DNA of 64,000 bases. Origin: Desulfovibrio sp. JY. GTDB lineage: Bacteria; Desulfobacterota; Desulfovibrionia; Desulfovibrionales; Desulfovibrionaceae. The position numbers were made by a program, and so were the translations under genes. This document shows, piece after piece, positions 26,327 to 34,624 of this stretch (within the stretch, counting starts at the first letter, position 1; every line of letters starts with the position of its first letter). The notes under the pieces are model-generated. The model ran no database searches. It saw nothing but the letters and a program-made list of their open reading frames with translations, and had not been told where the DNA came from. Location of the stretch: the NCBI GenBank assembly GCA_021730285.1, contig CP082962.1, positions 3,038,001 through 3,102,000 on the forward strand, given 5' to 3'.

Positions 26327-27312
26327 ACATGGACATGCTTTTAAGCCTCGATTATCCGCTGACGCGGCTGGTCATCGGCCTGCTGGGCATCTTCGCCTTT
26401 GTCGGCCTCAACGGCCTGATCCTGGTGTGGGTCGAACGCAAGGTGGCCGGCCATTGCCAGTACCGTCCCGGTCCCTTGCACGTGGGGCCTCACGGCCTGC
26501 TGCAGCCGCTGGTCGACGCGGTCAAGCTCATGGGCAAGCAGCTCGTGGCGCCGGCCCGGTGCGACCGGGTCCTTTTCTGGACCGCGCCGCTTCTGGCCTT
26601 CGCACCGGTGACCATCTGCCTGTTGCCGTTGCCCTACGGCCCCAGCCTTTCACCCATCCCCATGAACCTCGGGCTGGTGCTCATCCTGGCCTTTTCCGGG
26701 CTTGGCGTGCTGTCGCTGATCCTGGCCGGCTGGGGGTCCAACAACAAATACGGTCTGCTCGGCGCGGCCCGGGCCGTGGCCCAGTCGGTAGCCTACGAGG
26801 TGCCGCTGCTGCTGTCGGTCATGGCCGTGGCCCTGACCGCCGGTTCGCTCGACCTCTACACCATCTCGGCCCAGCAGGGCGGCTGGCCCTGGCAGTGGTA
26901 CGGCGTCAAGAATCCGCTGGCCTTTTTCATCTTCCTCATCTGCGCCGTGGCCGAGACCAACCGCGCTCCCTTCGACCTGCCGGAAGCCGAATCGGAACTG
27001 ACGGCCGGGTTCCACACCGAATACTCGGGCATGGGCTTCGGCCTGTTCTTCCTGGCCGAATACGCCAACATGATCGTGGTTTCGGGCGTTGCCGCCGCGC
27101 TGTTCCTGGGCGGCTGGCAGGGGCCGTTCCTGCCCGGCGTGTGGTGGTTTCTGGTCAAGATCTACTGCGTGCTCTTCTTCATCATCTGGCTGCGCTGGAC
27201 GTATCCGCGCGTGCGCTTCGACCAGCTCCTTAACCTCAGCTGGAAGTGGCTTACGCCCCTGGCGCTGATCGACCTTGCCCTGACCGTGGTCGTGGCGGGA
27301 CTTGGAGGCTGA
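26323..27312 (+). CDS. nuoH: Complex I subunit NuoH
   Basis: A 329-residue membrane subunit with eight helices that forms the quinone chamber. VWVERKVAGHCQYRPGPLHVGPHGLLQPLVDAVKL and the acidic loop AETNRAPFDLPEAESELTAGFHTEYSGM are the family's most conserved stretches, including glutamates of the E-channel. Confidence 0.96.
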   Translation: MNMDMLLSLDYPLTRLVIGLLGIFAFVGLNGLILVWVERKVAGHCQYRPGPLHVGPHGLLQPLVDAVKLMGKQLVAPARCDRVLFWTAPLLAFAPVTICLLPLPYGPSLSPIPMNLGLVLILAFSGLGVLSLILAGWGSNNKYGLLGAARAVAQSVAYEVPLLLSVMAVALTAGSLDLYTISAQQGGWPWQWYGVKNPLAFFIFLICAVAETNRAPFDLPEAESELTAGFHTEYSGMGFGLFFLAEYANMIVVSGVAAALFLGGWQGPFLPGVWWFLVKIYCVLFFIIWLRWTYPRVRFDQLLNLSWKWLTPLALIDLALTVVVAGLGG

Positions 27313-27313
27313 C

Positions 27314-27835
27314 ATGTCGCAACTTTCGCAACTTATCGAAGAAGCCTACACGGGGCTCAAAAGCCTGGTCATCGGCCTTGGCGTGACGGGAAAGGCGCTG
27401 TGCGAGCCCGGCGTGACCGTGATCTATCCCAAAGAGGAAGTGGACAACCTGGCCACCTTTCGCGGCCATGTGGAGCTGATCGGCAAGGACGACGACCCGG
27501 CCGTGGCGCGTTGCGTGGCCTGCGGCGCCTGCGCCAAGGCCTGCCCGTCGAACTGCATCTCGGTGTTGTGCCCGGTGCCGGTCAAGGAAGGCGAGGCGGA
27601 TACGGGCAAGCTGGGGCCGGCTCCCCAGAAGGGCAGCAAGACGCCGGCGCAATTCATTGTGGATTACTCGCTTTGCAGCCTGTGCGGCCAATGCGCCCGG
27701 GCCTGCCCCGTGGATTCGCTGCGCTTTTGCCACGACGCCTACACGGTGGCTTTTGACCGCAAGGCGTTTCAATTCGAACTGGTTTCCCGGCTGCGCCAGC
27801 AGGCGGAGCAGGCGCTCGAAGGCGGCGAGGAATAG
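27314..27835 (+). CDS. nuoI: Complex I subunit NuoI (two 4Fe-4S clusters)
   Basis: A 173-residue peripheral ferredoxin-like subunit. Motif 1 is CVACGACAKACPSNC, motif 2 is CSLCGQCARACPVDSL, giving clusters N6a and N6b that lead to N2. GGAGG lies just before the start. It closes the operon, and no nuoE, nuoF or nuoG follows, so NADH input is missing. A ferredoxin or flavodoxin is a likely donor, as in other 11-subunit complexes. Confidence 0.95.
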   Translation: MSQLSQLIEEAYTGLKSLVIGLGVTGKALCEPGVTVIYPKEEVDNLATFRGHVELIGKDDDPAVARCVACGACAKACPSNCISVLCPVPVKEGEADTGKLGPAPQKGSKTPAQFIVDYSLCSLCGQCARACPVDSLRFCHDAYTVAFDRKAFQFELVSRLRQQAEQALEGGEE

Positions 27836-27869
27836 AAACGCGACACGGCGTTTTCTTTCGCTGGATACG

Positions 27870-27908
27870 ACAAGCGCCCGTGGTTGCCCACGGGCGTTTT
27901 TTTTTGTC
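27870..27908 (+). terminator. nuo operon terminator
   Basis: Stem CGCCCGTGG/CCACGGGCG around TTG-type loop, then nine T residues, about 40 bases after nuoI. Confidence 0.9.
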
Positions 27909-27950
27909 CGCCGGGCACCTCTCGCCCGTTACGCATCGGCCGACGCGGCA

Positions 27951-28015
27951 CTATCCCTTTGAAAGTTTTGGAAGGGGGTCCAGGGGGAAACTTTTTTCAA
28001 AAAGTTTCCCCCTGG
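27951..28015 (-). repeat. Repeat family A element, 3' of glcD-like gene
   Basis: Perfect hairpin CCAGGGGGAAACTTTTT... at 27980-28015 with its flank GACCCCCTTCCAAAACTTTC (minus strand) ending near 27956. The same design recurs at 46059, 46299 and 63385: a hairpin with T/A core, then a CCC-rich flank and AAAACTTT. It lies 23 bases after the minus-strand stop and can act as its terminator. Confidence 0.65.
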
Positions 28016-28037
28016 CCGCCGGAGGCACGAGACATCC

Positions 28038-29408
28038 TCAACCTCTGTCGGGCAACACCTTGCCCGGGTTCATGACGCCCCGGGGATCGAACAGGTGTTT
28101 GAGGCCCTGTTGCAGGGCGATGGAGCGGGGTGAAAGTTCCATGTCGAGGAAGGGCTTTTTGGCCAGGCCGATGCCGTGTTCGCCGGACATGGTGCCGCCG
28201 AGTTCGAGGACGATGGCCACAAGCTCGCGCAAAAGCGCCTGGCCGCGCTCGCGGCTGCCGTCCTCGCCCGTGACGTTGACGTGGATGTTGCCGTCGCCGG
28301 CATGGCCGAAGGCGTAGACCGTCATGCCGAAGCGCTGTCCGAGCCCGGGCAGGCGGGCCACAAGCTCGGGGATGCGGGCTATCGGCACCACCGTGTCGTC
28401 GGAAAGGTAGACCGGCGCGCTTTCGTGGATGCGCGTGGAGGTCTGGCGGCGGATGTCCCAGAGCTTTTCGCGCTTGGCGGCGTCGTCGGCCGGCATGATG
28501 GCCAGGGCCCCGGCGTCGCGGCAGATGTCGGCGATGCGGGTGATGTCCCTGGCCGCCTCGTCCGGGTCGCCGTCGGCTTCGAGCAACAGCAGCGTCGGTT
28601 CGCCGTCCGGAAGGGGCAGGGGCAAAAGCTCCTCCACAAGCCCCAGACAGGCCCGGTCCATGAATTCCACGGCCGAGGGCGTGATGCCGCTGGTCATGAT
28701 GGCGGACACGGTGGTCACGGCGGCGCGGGCGTCGGCGAAAAGCGCGGCAACCGCCCGCACCGCGCGCGGATGGGGAATGAGCTTGACGGTAAGCTCCGTG
28801 ATGACGCCAAGGGTGCCTTCCGAGCCGACGAGCAGCCCGGTCAGGTCGTAGCCCACCACGCCCTTGCGCGTGGCCACGCCCGTCTTGAGGATTTCCCCGT
28901 CCGGCAGCACGCAGGTCGCGCCGAGCACATAGTCGCGGGTGACGCCGTATTTGACGCAGGCCGGGCCGCCGGCGTTGGTGGCGGCGTTGCCGCCCAGGGT
29001 GGAGGTGGCCAGGCTCGCCGGGTCCGGCGGGTAGAAAAGGCCGGTTTCGGCGGCGGCGTCGCGCAGGGTCTTGGTGACCACACCCGGCTCGACCACGGCC
29101 ACGAGGTTGGCCGTATCGATGGCCAGGATGCGGTCCATGGCCGTGGTCGCCACCACCACGCCGCCGGCCGTGGCCACGCAGCCGGCGCACAGCCCGGTGC
29201 CGGCCCCGCGCGGGGTCACGGCAAAGCCGTGGCGATGGGCCAGACGCAGCAGGCAGCTGATCTCGTCGGCGTTTCGGGGGAAAAAGACGGCTTCGGGCGC
29301 GGCGGCAATGCCCGAATCATCGGTCGCGGCCCCATTGAGCACTTCGGGGTCCGTGCGAAAGCCCGGCCCCAGCTCGCGGGCCAGGGCGGCAAGCAGCGCG
29401 ACGTCCAC
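28038..29408 (-). CDS. GlcD/LldD-type FAD-linked 2-hydroxyacid dehydrogenase
   Basis: A 456-residue flavoprotein of the GlcD/D-lactate dehydrogenase group. The PCMH-type FAD-binding half includes FFPRNADEISCLL, TPRGAGTGLCAGC, STLGGNAATNAGG and GSEGTLGVITELTVKL; the C-terminal substrate half has AFGHAGDGNIHVN and SGEHGIGLAKKPFL with the catalytic histidines. It should oxidise lactate or glycolate to the 2-oxoacid. Start is GTG two bases after the permease stop, with AAGGA upstream. Being fourth after an amino-acid-type ABC transporter is unexpected and hints that the transported solute is a 2-hydroxyacid or is metabolised through one. Confidence 0.86.
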   Translation of the reverse strand: MDVALLAALARELGPGFRTDPEVLNGAATDDSGIAAAPEAVFFPRNADEISCLLRLAHRHGFAVTPRGAGTGLCAGCVATAGGVVVATTAMDRILAIDTANLVAVVEPGVVTKTLRDAAAETGLFYPPDPASLATSTLGGNAATNAGGPACVKYGVTRDYVLGATCVLPDGEILKTGVATRKGVVGYDLTGLLVGSEGTLGVITELTVKLIPHPRAVRAVAALFADARAAVTTVSAIMTSGITPSAVEFMDRACLGLVEELLPLPLPDGEPTLLLLEADGDPDEAARDITRIADICRDAGALAIMPADDAAKREKLWDIRRQTSTRIHESAPVYLSDDTVVPIARIPELVARLPGLGQRFGMTVYAFGHAGDGNIHVNVTGEDGSRERGQALLRELVAIVLELGGTMSGEHGIGLAKKPFLDMELSPRSIALQQGLKHLFDPRGVMNPGKVLPDRG

Positions 29409-29410
29409 GG

Positions 29411-30103
29411 TCAATCCTTTTTGGCTTCGAATCCCGGCAGTTCCAGGCGCTTTTCCACCGCGCGCAGCACCAGGGTGGCCACGGTCACCAGCGCCAGATA
29501 GTAGACGCCGACCACGACGAAAACCTCGGTGTTGCGAAAGGTGGACTTGGCCAGGCTCCTGCCCATGCCGGTCAGGTCGCTGACCGTGATGATGGAGGCC
29601 AGCGACGAATATTTGATGAGGTAGATGATCTCGTTGCCGCAACCGGGCAGCGCCCGGCGAAAGGCCTGGGGCAGGACCACCGAGGTGATGGTGGTAAACG
29701 GCGTCATGCCGAGCGCCTGGGCGGCCCGCAGCTGGCCCCGCTTGATGGAGAGCAGCCCGCCCCGGATGTACTCGGACTGGTAGGCCCCGCTACACAGCGC
29801 AAACCCGATGATCGAGGCCCACATGGGCGACAGGATGCAGCGCCAGTCGCCGATGGAGACGTAGGGCAGGGCGAAGTACCAGAAGTAGAGCTGCACCACC
29901 AGCGGCGTGCCGCGAAAAAGCGACACGTACCATTCGAGGCCGCGCACCAGCGGCCGGGGGCCGTAGACCCGGGCCGTGCCCACGGTCACGCCGATGGCGA
30001 TGCCCAGGAGCGAGGAGGGGATGATCAGGAGAATGCTCGTCCACAGGCCCGCATTGAGCGTCGGAATGATGCGGCTGGCCGCGAAATGAAAAAAGCTGTC
30101 CAT
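29411..30103 (-). CDS. Polar amino-acid-type ABC permease (second)
   Basis: A 230-residue inner-membrane permease of the HisM/GlnP family with five membrane segments. The EAA loop is RAAQALGMTPFTTITSVVLPQAF, and the start of the family domain (SLFRGTPLVVQLYFWYF) is clear. It is translationally coupled: 4 bases after the ATPase stop and 2 bases before the dehydrogenase GTG start. Works as a heterodimer with the permease at 30895-31608. Confidence 0.9.
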   Translation of the reverse strand: MDSFFHFAASRIIPTLNAGLWTSILLIIPSSLLGIAIGVTVGTARVYGPRPLVRGLEWYVSLFRGTPLVVQLYFWYFALPYVSIGDWRCILSPMWASIIGFALCSGAYQSEYIRGGLLSIKRGQLRAAQALGMTPFTTITSVVLPQAFRRALPGCGNEIIYLIKYSSLASIITVSDLTGMGRSLAKSTFRNTEVFVVVGVYYLALVTVATLVLRAVEKRLELPGFEAKKD

Positions 30104-30107
30104 GGCG

Positions 30108-30893
30108 TCAGGCGGCCGGGGAGGCGAGTTCGCAGGTGGCTTCGCCGGCAAGTTCGCTGAGCTTGGCGCAAAACGACTGGGTGCGGCTGCCCGAGCCCGG
30201 AGCGAGCAGGACCGCGGGCGAACCGCGCTCCACGATGCGCCCCTGTTCCATAAACAGGAACTCGTCGGCCAGGGCGGCCGAAAAACTGATCTGGTGCGTG
30301 GCCATGATCATGGTCATGCCCTCGTCGGCCAGGTCGCGGATGACGGTGAGCACTTCGCCGATAAGCTCCGGGTCCAGGGCCGAGGTCGGCTCGTCGAGGA
30401 GCAGTACCTTGGGGTCCAGGGCAAGCGCCCGGGCCACGGACACCCGCTGCTTCTGGCCGCCGGAAAGCTGGGCCGGGTAGAGCGAGGGTTTGTCGGCCAG
30501 ACCCACCCGGGCCAGTTCCTCCATGGCCCGCGCGGTTGCGGCGCGCTTGTCCATGCCCTTGACCTTGATTAAGGCCACGCGCACGTTCTCCATGGCGGAG
30601 AGGTGGTCGAACAGGTTGAAATCCTGAAAGATCATGCCGACCTGCTGGCGCAGGGCGAGCAGTTCGCGCTTGCTTTTGCCGTCGATGGTCTTGCCTTCGA
30701 GGGAGATGGTGCCGGAGTCGGGTGGGGAGAGGAAGTTGATGCAGGCGAGCAGCGTGGATTTGCCCGCGCCCGAAGGACCGATGAGCACCTTGAGTCCGCC
30801 CCTTTTGACGGTAAGGGATACGTCGTCGAGGATGCGGTTCCCGCCGATGGTCTTGACGATGTTTTCGACGCGCAAAATGGGCTGGTCAACCAT
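30108..30893 (-). CDS. Polar amino-acid-type ABC ATPase
   Basis: A 261-residue GlnQ/HisP-family ATPase. Walker A GPSGAGKST, Q-loop FQDFNLF, signature LSGGQKQR, Walker [15 protein letters not shown], and switch histidine ATHQ are all visible. It lies between two permease genes with gaps of 1 and 4 bases. Its C-terminus extends about 20 residues beyond the usual end. Confidence 0.93.
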   Translation of the reverse strand: MVDQPILRVENIVKTIGGNRILDDVSLTVKRGGLKVLIGPSGAGKSTLLACINFLSPPDSGTISLEGKTIDGKSKRELLALRQQVGMIFQDFNLFDHLSAMENVRVALIKVKGMDKRAATARAMEELARVGLADKPSLYPAQLSGGQKQRVSVARALALDPKVLLLDEPTSALDPELIGEVLTVIRDLADEGMTMIMATHQISFSAALADEFLFMEQGRIVERGSPAVLLAPGSGSRTQSFCAKLSELAGEATCELASPAA

Positions 30894-30894
30894 G

Positions 30895-31608
30895 CTACAA
30901 TGATCCCTGGTGCGCGTATCCGGGGATGCGCACCTTGGCCTCGAGGCGTTTGAGGGCCTTGATGCCGGCCCAGGTGAGAAAGAAAAAGAGCGCCCCGGCC
31001 AAAAGGGAAAGGGGCAGCGGCTGGTGGGTGACGGCCGCCACCGACCGGGTGCGGGACATGACCTCGAGAACGCCGATGGTAAAGGCCAGGGCCGAGTCCT
31101 TGAGCAGAATGGAATATTCGTTGGACCAGGCCGGAATGGCCAGACGCAGCGCCTGGGGCAGGATGATGGCGCGGATGGCGGTGGCGTCGCTCATGCCGAG
31201 CGCCCGGGCGGCCTTGAGCTGTCCCGGCGGCAGGCCCTGGATGGCGCCCCGGAAAATCTGCGACTGGTAGGCGGCGCTGGTCAGGCCAAGGACCAGCACG
31301 GCGGACAGAAAGCCCGAGGACAGGGGCAGAAAGGACAGGGCTGGAATCTCGCTTAAGTAGGCCATGATGCCGAAGTAAAAGAGGTAGAGCTGGACCAGGA
31401 TGGGAATGCCGCGAAAAAGCCAGATGTAGGCCGAGACGAAGCGGCGCATGGCCTTGCCGCCGTAGACGTGGGCCACGGCCAGGGGAATGCCGAAGAGGAG
31501 CCCCAGGCCCATGGCGCCGATGATAAGTCCCGCCGTCCACCACAGGCCGCCGAGGATGTAGGGCAGGCCTTCCCAAATGGCCAGGGCTGCCTTGACGTAA
31601 CCGTCCAT
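30895..31608 (-). CDS. Polar amino-acid-type ABC permease (first)
   Basis: A 237-residue permease of the HisQM/GlnP family, with WLFRGIPILVQLYLFYFG early and EAA loop KAARALGMSDATAIRAIILPQAL. It is separated by 80 bases, including a strong hairpin, from the binding-protein gene upstream. Confidence 0.92.
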   Translation of the reverse strand: MDGYVKAALAIWEGLPYILGGLWWTAGLIIGAMGLGLLFGIPLAVAHVYGGKAMRRFVSAYIWLFRGIPILVQLYLFYFGIMAYLSEIPALSFLPLSSGFLSAVLVLGLTSAAYQSQIFRGAIQGLPPGQLKAARALGMSDATAIRAIILPQALRLAIPAWSNEYSILLKDSALAFTIGVLEVMSRTRSVAAVTHQPLPLSLLAGALFFFLTWAGIKALKRLEAKVRIPGYAHQGSL

Positions 31609-31632
31609 AATGATTTGTGTCCGGGAAAGGCG

Positions 31633-31678
31633 CGCCCGCGCCCGGAGCCGCCCGAAGAAGGACGTCCGGACGCGGGCG
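31633..31678 (-). promoter_or_regulatory. Intercistronic stem-loop between binding protein and permease genes
   Basis: Arms at 31633-31646 and 31665-31678 pair at 13 of 14 positions (CGCCCGCG core). No T run follows, so it is more likely to stabilise the upstream mRNA and lower permease expression than to terminate fully. A matching arrangement exists at 44452-44482 in the other such operon. Confidence 0.6.
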
Positions 31679-31688
31679 GCGCGGCGGA

Positions 31689-32441
31689 TTACAGGCCGTA
31701 CTTGGCCTTGAGTTCCTTCCAGTAGGGATCGGCCATAAGGAGCTTGAGCCCCTCGTTGATCTTCTTCTGGAATTCCTTGTCTTCCTTGCGCATGGCGTAA
31801 CCGTACTTCTCCGGCTTGGCGTCGAAGGTGCCGGCGATCTTGTAGCCGGGGTTCTTCATGGCTTCCTTGGCGATGGTGCTGTCCATGCCGGAGCCGGCGA
31901 TGCGGCCGATTTTCAGGTCCTCCAGGGACAGGTCCGTGGAGTCGTAGGGCACGACCTCGAACTTGTAGCCGGGCTTGGTGACCAGCTCCTCGAGCAGCTT
32001 GGCCGTGACCGTGCCGCGCTGTACGCCGATCTTCTTGCCGGAGTGCAGTATGTCGGCCAGGGAGGTGTTGTCCTTTTCCGGAACCACCAGAACCTGGGTG
32101 ACTTCATAATAGGGGATGGAAAAATCGACCTTTTTGGCCCGCTCGGCCGTGGCGCTCATGCCCGAGGCGATGATGTCGATTTTTTTGGCCAGAAGCGCCG
32201 GGATGATGCCGTCCCAGTCCATGGGCTGGTGCTTGACCTTGAAGCCCATTTTCTTGGCGATCCAATTGAGCGACTCGACATCGAAGCCGGAGGGCTTGCC
32301 GTCCTTGTCCACGAAGCCGAACGGCGGAAAGCCGAAATCGATGCCGTTGATGTAGACTTTTTCCTCCGCCGCGGCCAGACCGCCGAAGCACAGGACAAAG
32401 ACGGCCAGTGCGGCCAGAAGAAGGCCAAGACGCTTGCGCAT
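31689..32441 (-). CDS. Polar amino-acid-type ABC substrate-binding protein
   Basis: A 250-residue periplasmic binding protein with a Sec signal (MRKRLGLLLAALAVFVLCFGGLAAA, cleavage near 25). The mature chain follows family order: INGIDFGFPPFGFVDKDGKPSGFDVESLNWIAKKMG, DWDGIIPALLAKKIDIIASGMSATAERAKKVDFSIPYYE. The Arg in TAERAKK normally binds the ligand carboxylate. It is the first gene of an operon ending in a GlcD-like dehydrogenase. The ligand could be a polar amino acid or another small carboxylate. Confidence 0.9.
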   Translation of the reverse strand: MRKRLGLLLAALAVFVLCFGGLAAAEEKVYINGIDFGFPPFGFVDKDGKPSGFDVESLNWIAKKMGFKVKHQPMDWDGIIPALLAKKIDIIASGMSATAERAKKVDFSIPYYEVTQVLVVPEKDNTSLADILHSGKKIGVQRGTVTAKLLEELVTKPGYKFEVVPYDSTDLSLEDLKIGRIAGSGMDSTIAKEAMKNPGYKIAGTFDAKPEKYGYAMRKEDKEFQKKINEGLKLLMADPYWKELKAKYGL

Positions 32442-32619
32442 GGTACGCTCCCGGGTTGAGGTGGCGAGGTGAGGGCCAGGGCCGAAACCGACGATGCCGG
32501 AACTTCCGGCGTGGACAGACGATGCGGCGTTACGGAACCGTAACCGGATAGCAGAGATGCCGCATCCGGGCAAGGGCGCGGCACATGGGGAAGCGGCTGT
32601 GGGAAGGCGTGGACGCGGC

Positions 32620-33537
32620 CTAAAGGGCCATTTCGCCAAGAACCCGGTTGCGGCCGGCCTGCTTGGCCGCATAGAGCATGCGGTCGGCGGCGCCGACGAG
32701 CGCCTCGGGGGTCATGCCGGCCTTGGGCGTGAGCGTTGCCGCCCCAAGGCTCACCGTGACCACCTCGGCGGCACGTGAATCCTCGTGCCCGATGTCGATG
32801 TCGATGACGGCTAAACGCATGCTCTCGGCCAGATGCAGCGCGCCGCGAAGGTCGGTGTTTTCGAGCACCACGGCGAATTCCTCGCCGCCGAAGCGCGCCA
32901 CCAGATCGCCGGGGCGGCGCAAAGCGCCGGAAAGCGCCCGGGCCACGGAGCGCAGGCATTCGTCGCCGGCCATGTGGCCGTAGGCGTCGTTGTAGGCCTT
33001 GAAGTCGTCGATATCGGCCATGATCATCGACAGGGTAGTGTTGCAGCGCATGGCGTGACGCCAGGCCTGATCCAGGTATTCGTCGAAACGCCGCCGGTTG
33101 GGGATGCCGGTCAGCCCGTCGCGCATGGAAAGCGTTTCGAGCAGGTCCCCCCGGCGTTTGAGCTCCACATGGGCGCGTACCCGGGCCTGCACGATGGGCA
33201 CGGTGATGGGCTTGGTGATGTAGTCCACCGCTCCAAGGGCCAGCCCCAGCGTCTCGTCGGACACCTCGTTTTTGGCGGTCAGAAAGATGATCGGGATGTT
33301 GCGGGTGGAAAAGTCGGCCTTGAGACGGCGGCAGACCTCGTAGCCGTCCATCTCCGGCATGAGGATGTCGAGCAGGATGAGGTCCGGCGGGGTGTCGCAC
33401 ACGAGGCGCAACGCCTCGGGACCGCTCGTGGCGATACGCACGGCGAATTCGTTCCGAAGCGTTTCGGTCAAAATGGCCAGGTTCGACGGGGCGTCGTCAA
33501 CAACCAGGACATTGGCCGGGGTGGTGGGCGTATCCAT
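32620..33537 (-). CDS. Response-regulator diguanylate cyclase (REC-GGDEF)
   Basis: A 305-residue protein. The receiver domain (8-125) has the acidic pair Asp14-Asp15, phosphoacceptor Asp57 and Lys109. The GGDEF domain (about 135-300) has the active-site form GGEEF (217-221) and an intact inhibitory site RxxD (Arg208-Asp211), five residues upstream. It should make c-di-GMP from two GTP when phosphorylated, with product inhibition. No partner kinase is adjacent. The start has GGAGA upstream. Its product could act on the PilZ protein at 6.6-7.2 kb. Confidence 0.93.
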   Translation of the reverse strand: MDTPTTPANVLVVDDAPSNLAILTETLRNEFAVRIATSGPEALRLVCDTPPDLILLDILMPEMDGYEVCRRLKADFSTRNIPIIFLTAKNEVSDETLGLALGAVDYITKPITVPIVQARVRAHVELKRRGDLLETLSMRDGLTGIPNRRRFDEYLDQAWRHAMRCNTTLSMIMADIDDFKAYNDAYGHMAGDECLRSVARALSGALRRPGDLVARFGGEEFAVVLENTDLRGALHLAESMRLAVIDIDIGHEDSRAAEVVTVSLGAATLTPKAGMTPEALVGAADRMLYAAKQAGRNRVLGEMAL

Positions 33538-33604
33538 GAACAAGGTCTCCGGGACGGAAAAAGTGGCTATGCTGTAGCCGCAAGCGGGTGAAAGCGCAAG
33601 ACGG

Positions 33605-34498
33605 TTATCGGTTTTCATATGGTTTCATTTTCCGGTTGGTCAGCCAGACCCCGGCCAGCACCAGCGTGCCGCCAAGGGCCAGGGAGGAGGAGAGCGGCTC
33701 GCCGAGGAGCAGCCAGCCGAGAAAGACCGCCGTGACCGGCACCAGATTGATGAACACCCCGGCCTTGGTCGGGCCGATGGCGCGCACGCCTTCGTAGTAC
33801 CAGGAGAAACCGAAGCCGGTGGCCAGGATGCCGAAAAAAAGCAGACAGCCCCAGGCAACGACGCCGGCGGCGGCCACGTCCCGGACGAGCCCCGTGGCCA
33901 GGGCCGGGGGCAAGAGCATCGCCGCGCCGAGAATGCACGACCAGGTGACCGCGCCGTAGGGGGCCACCCGCTCCATAGCTTTTTTCCCGGCCAGCGTATA
34001 GGCGGCCCAGGTCAGCACGCAGCCGAAAATGCAGACGTCGCCGAAGGAAAGCCCCTGGCGTAAAAGCGCCCCGGGATCGCCGCCGGAAACGATGAGCCCC
34101 ACCCCGGCGAAGGAGACCGCGATGCCGCAGGCCTTGGCCACGGTGAAGCGTTCCTTGAAGAGTAGGGCGGAAAAAAGCGCCACCACGGCCGGAATCGAGG
34201 CCACGATCAAGGCCGCCCGGCCGGCCGGCACCGTGCGCAGCCCGGCGAAAAAAAGCGCGTTGTAGGCAAAGATGCCGGTCGCGGCCAGGAGCAGCAGCCA
34301 GGGCAGGGTCTGGCGGGTGAGCTTCGGCACCCGGCCTTCCAGGCGCGCCGTGAGAAAGACCAGGAAGATCGAAGCGAGCAGAAAGCGCATGAACGCGGCG
34401 GAAAAAGGCCCCATGTACCGGCCGAGAATCCGCCCGGCCACCCATGTGCCGCCCCAAAGCACGGCCGAACCGATCAGTTTGCAGTAGATGCCGGACAT
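33605..34498 (-). CDS. EamA/DMT-family drug/metabolite exporter
   Basis: A 297-residue ten-helix membrane protein made of two EamA repeats. The first repeat begins SAVLWGGTWVAGRIL and the second WAAYTLAGKKAMERVAPYGAVTWSCILG; GPTKAGVFINLVPVTAVFLGWLLLGEPLS is typical. The substrate is not predictable. GGAGGAG precedes the start. It is transcribed divergently from the GltD-like flavoprotein gene. Confidence 0.87.
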   Translation of the reverse strand: MSGIYCKLIGSAVLWGGTWVAGRILGRYMGPFSAAFMRFLLASIFLVFLTARLEGRVPKLTRQTLPWLLLLAATGIFAYNALFFAGLRTVPAGRAALIVASIPAVVALFSALLFKERFTVAKACGIAVSFAGVGLIVSGGDPGALLRQGLSFGDVCIFGCVLTWAAYTLAGKKAMERVAPYGAVTWSCILGAAMLLPPALATGLVRDVAAAGVVAWGCLLFFGILATGFGFSWYYEGVRAIGPTKAGVFINLVPVTAVFLGWLLLGEPLSSSLALGGTLVLAGVWLTNRKMKPYENR

Positions 34499-34624
34499 GG
34501 TCTCCTCCGATGGCTTCGGGTCTTTGACGCGTGGCAGGTCGTGGCACAAAGGCGGGGGAAAGTCATCCGGGCGTTGTGATGCCCCGGCCTTTCGCGTACC
34601 CTGGCATCGGAACCGGAGGCTTTC

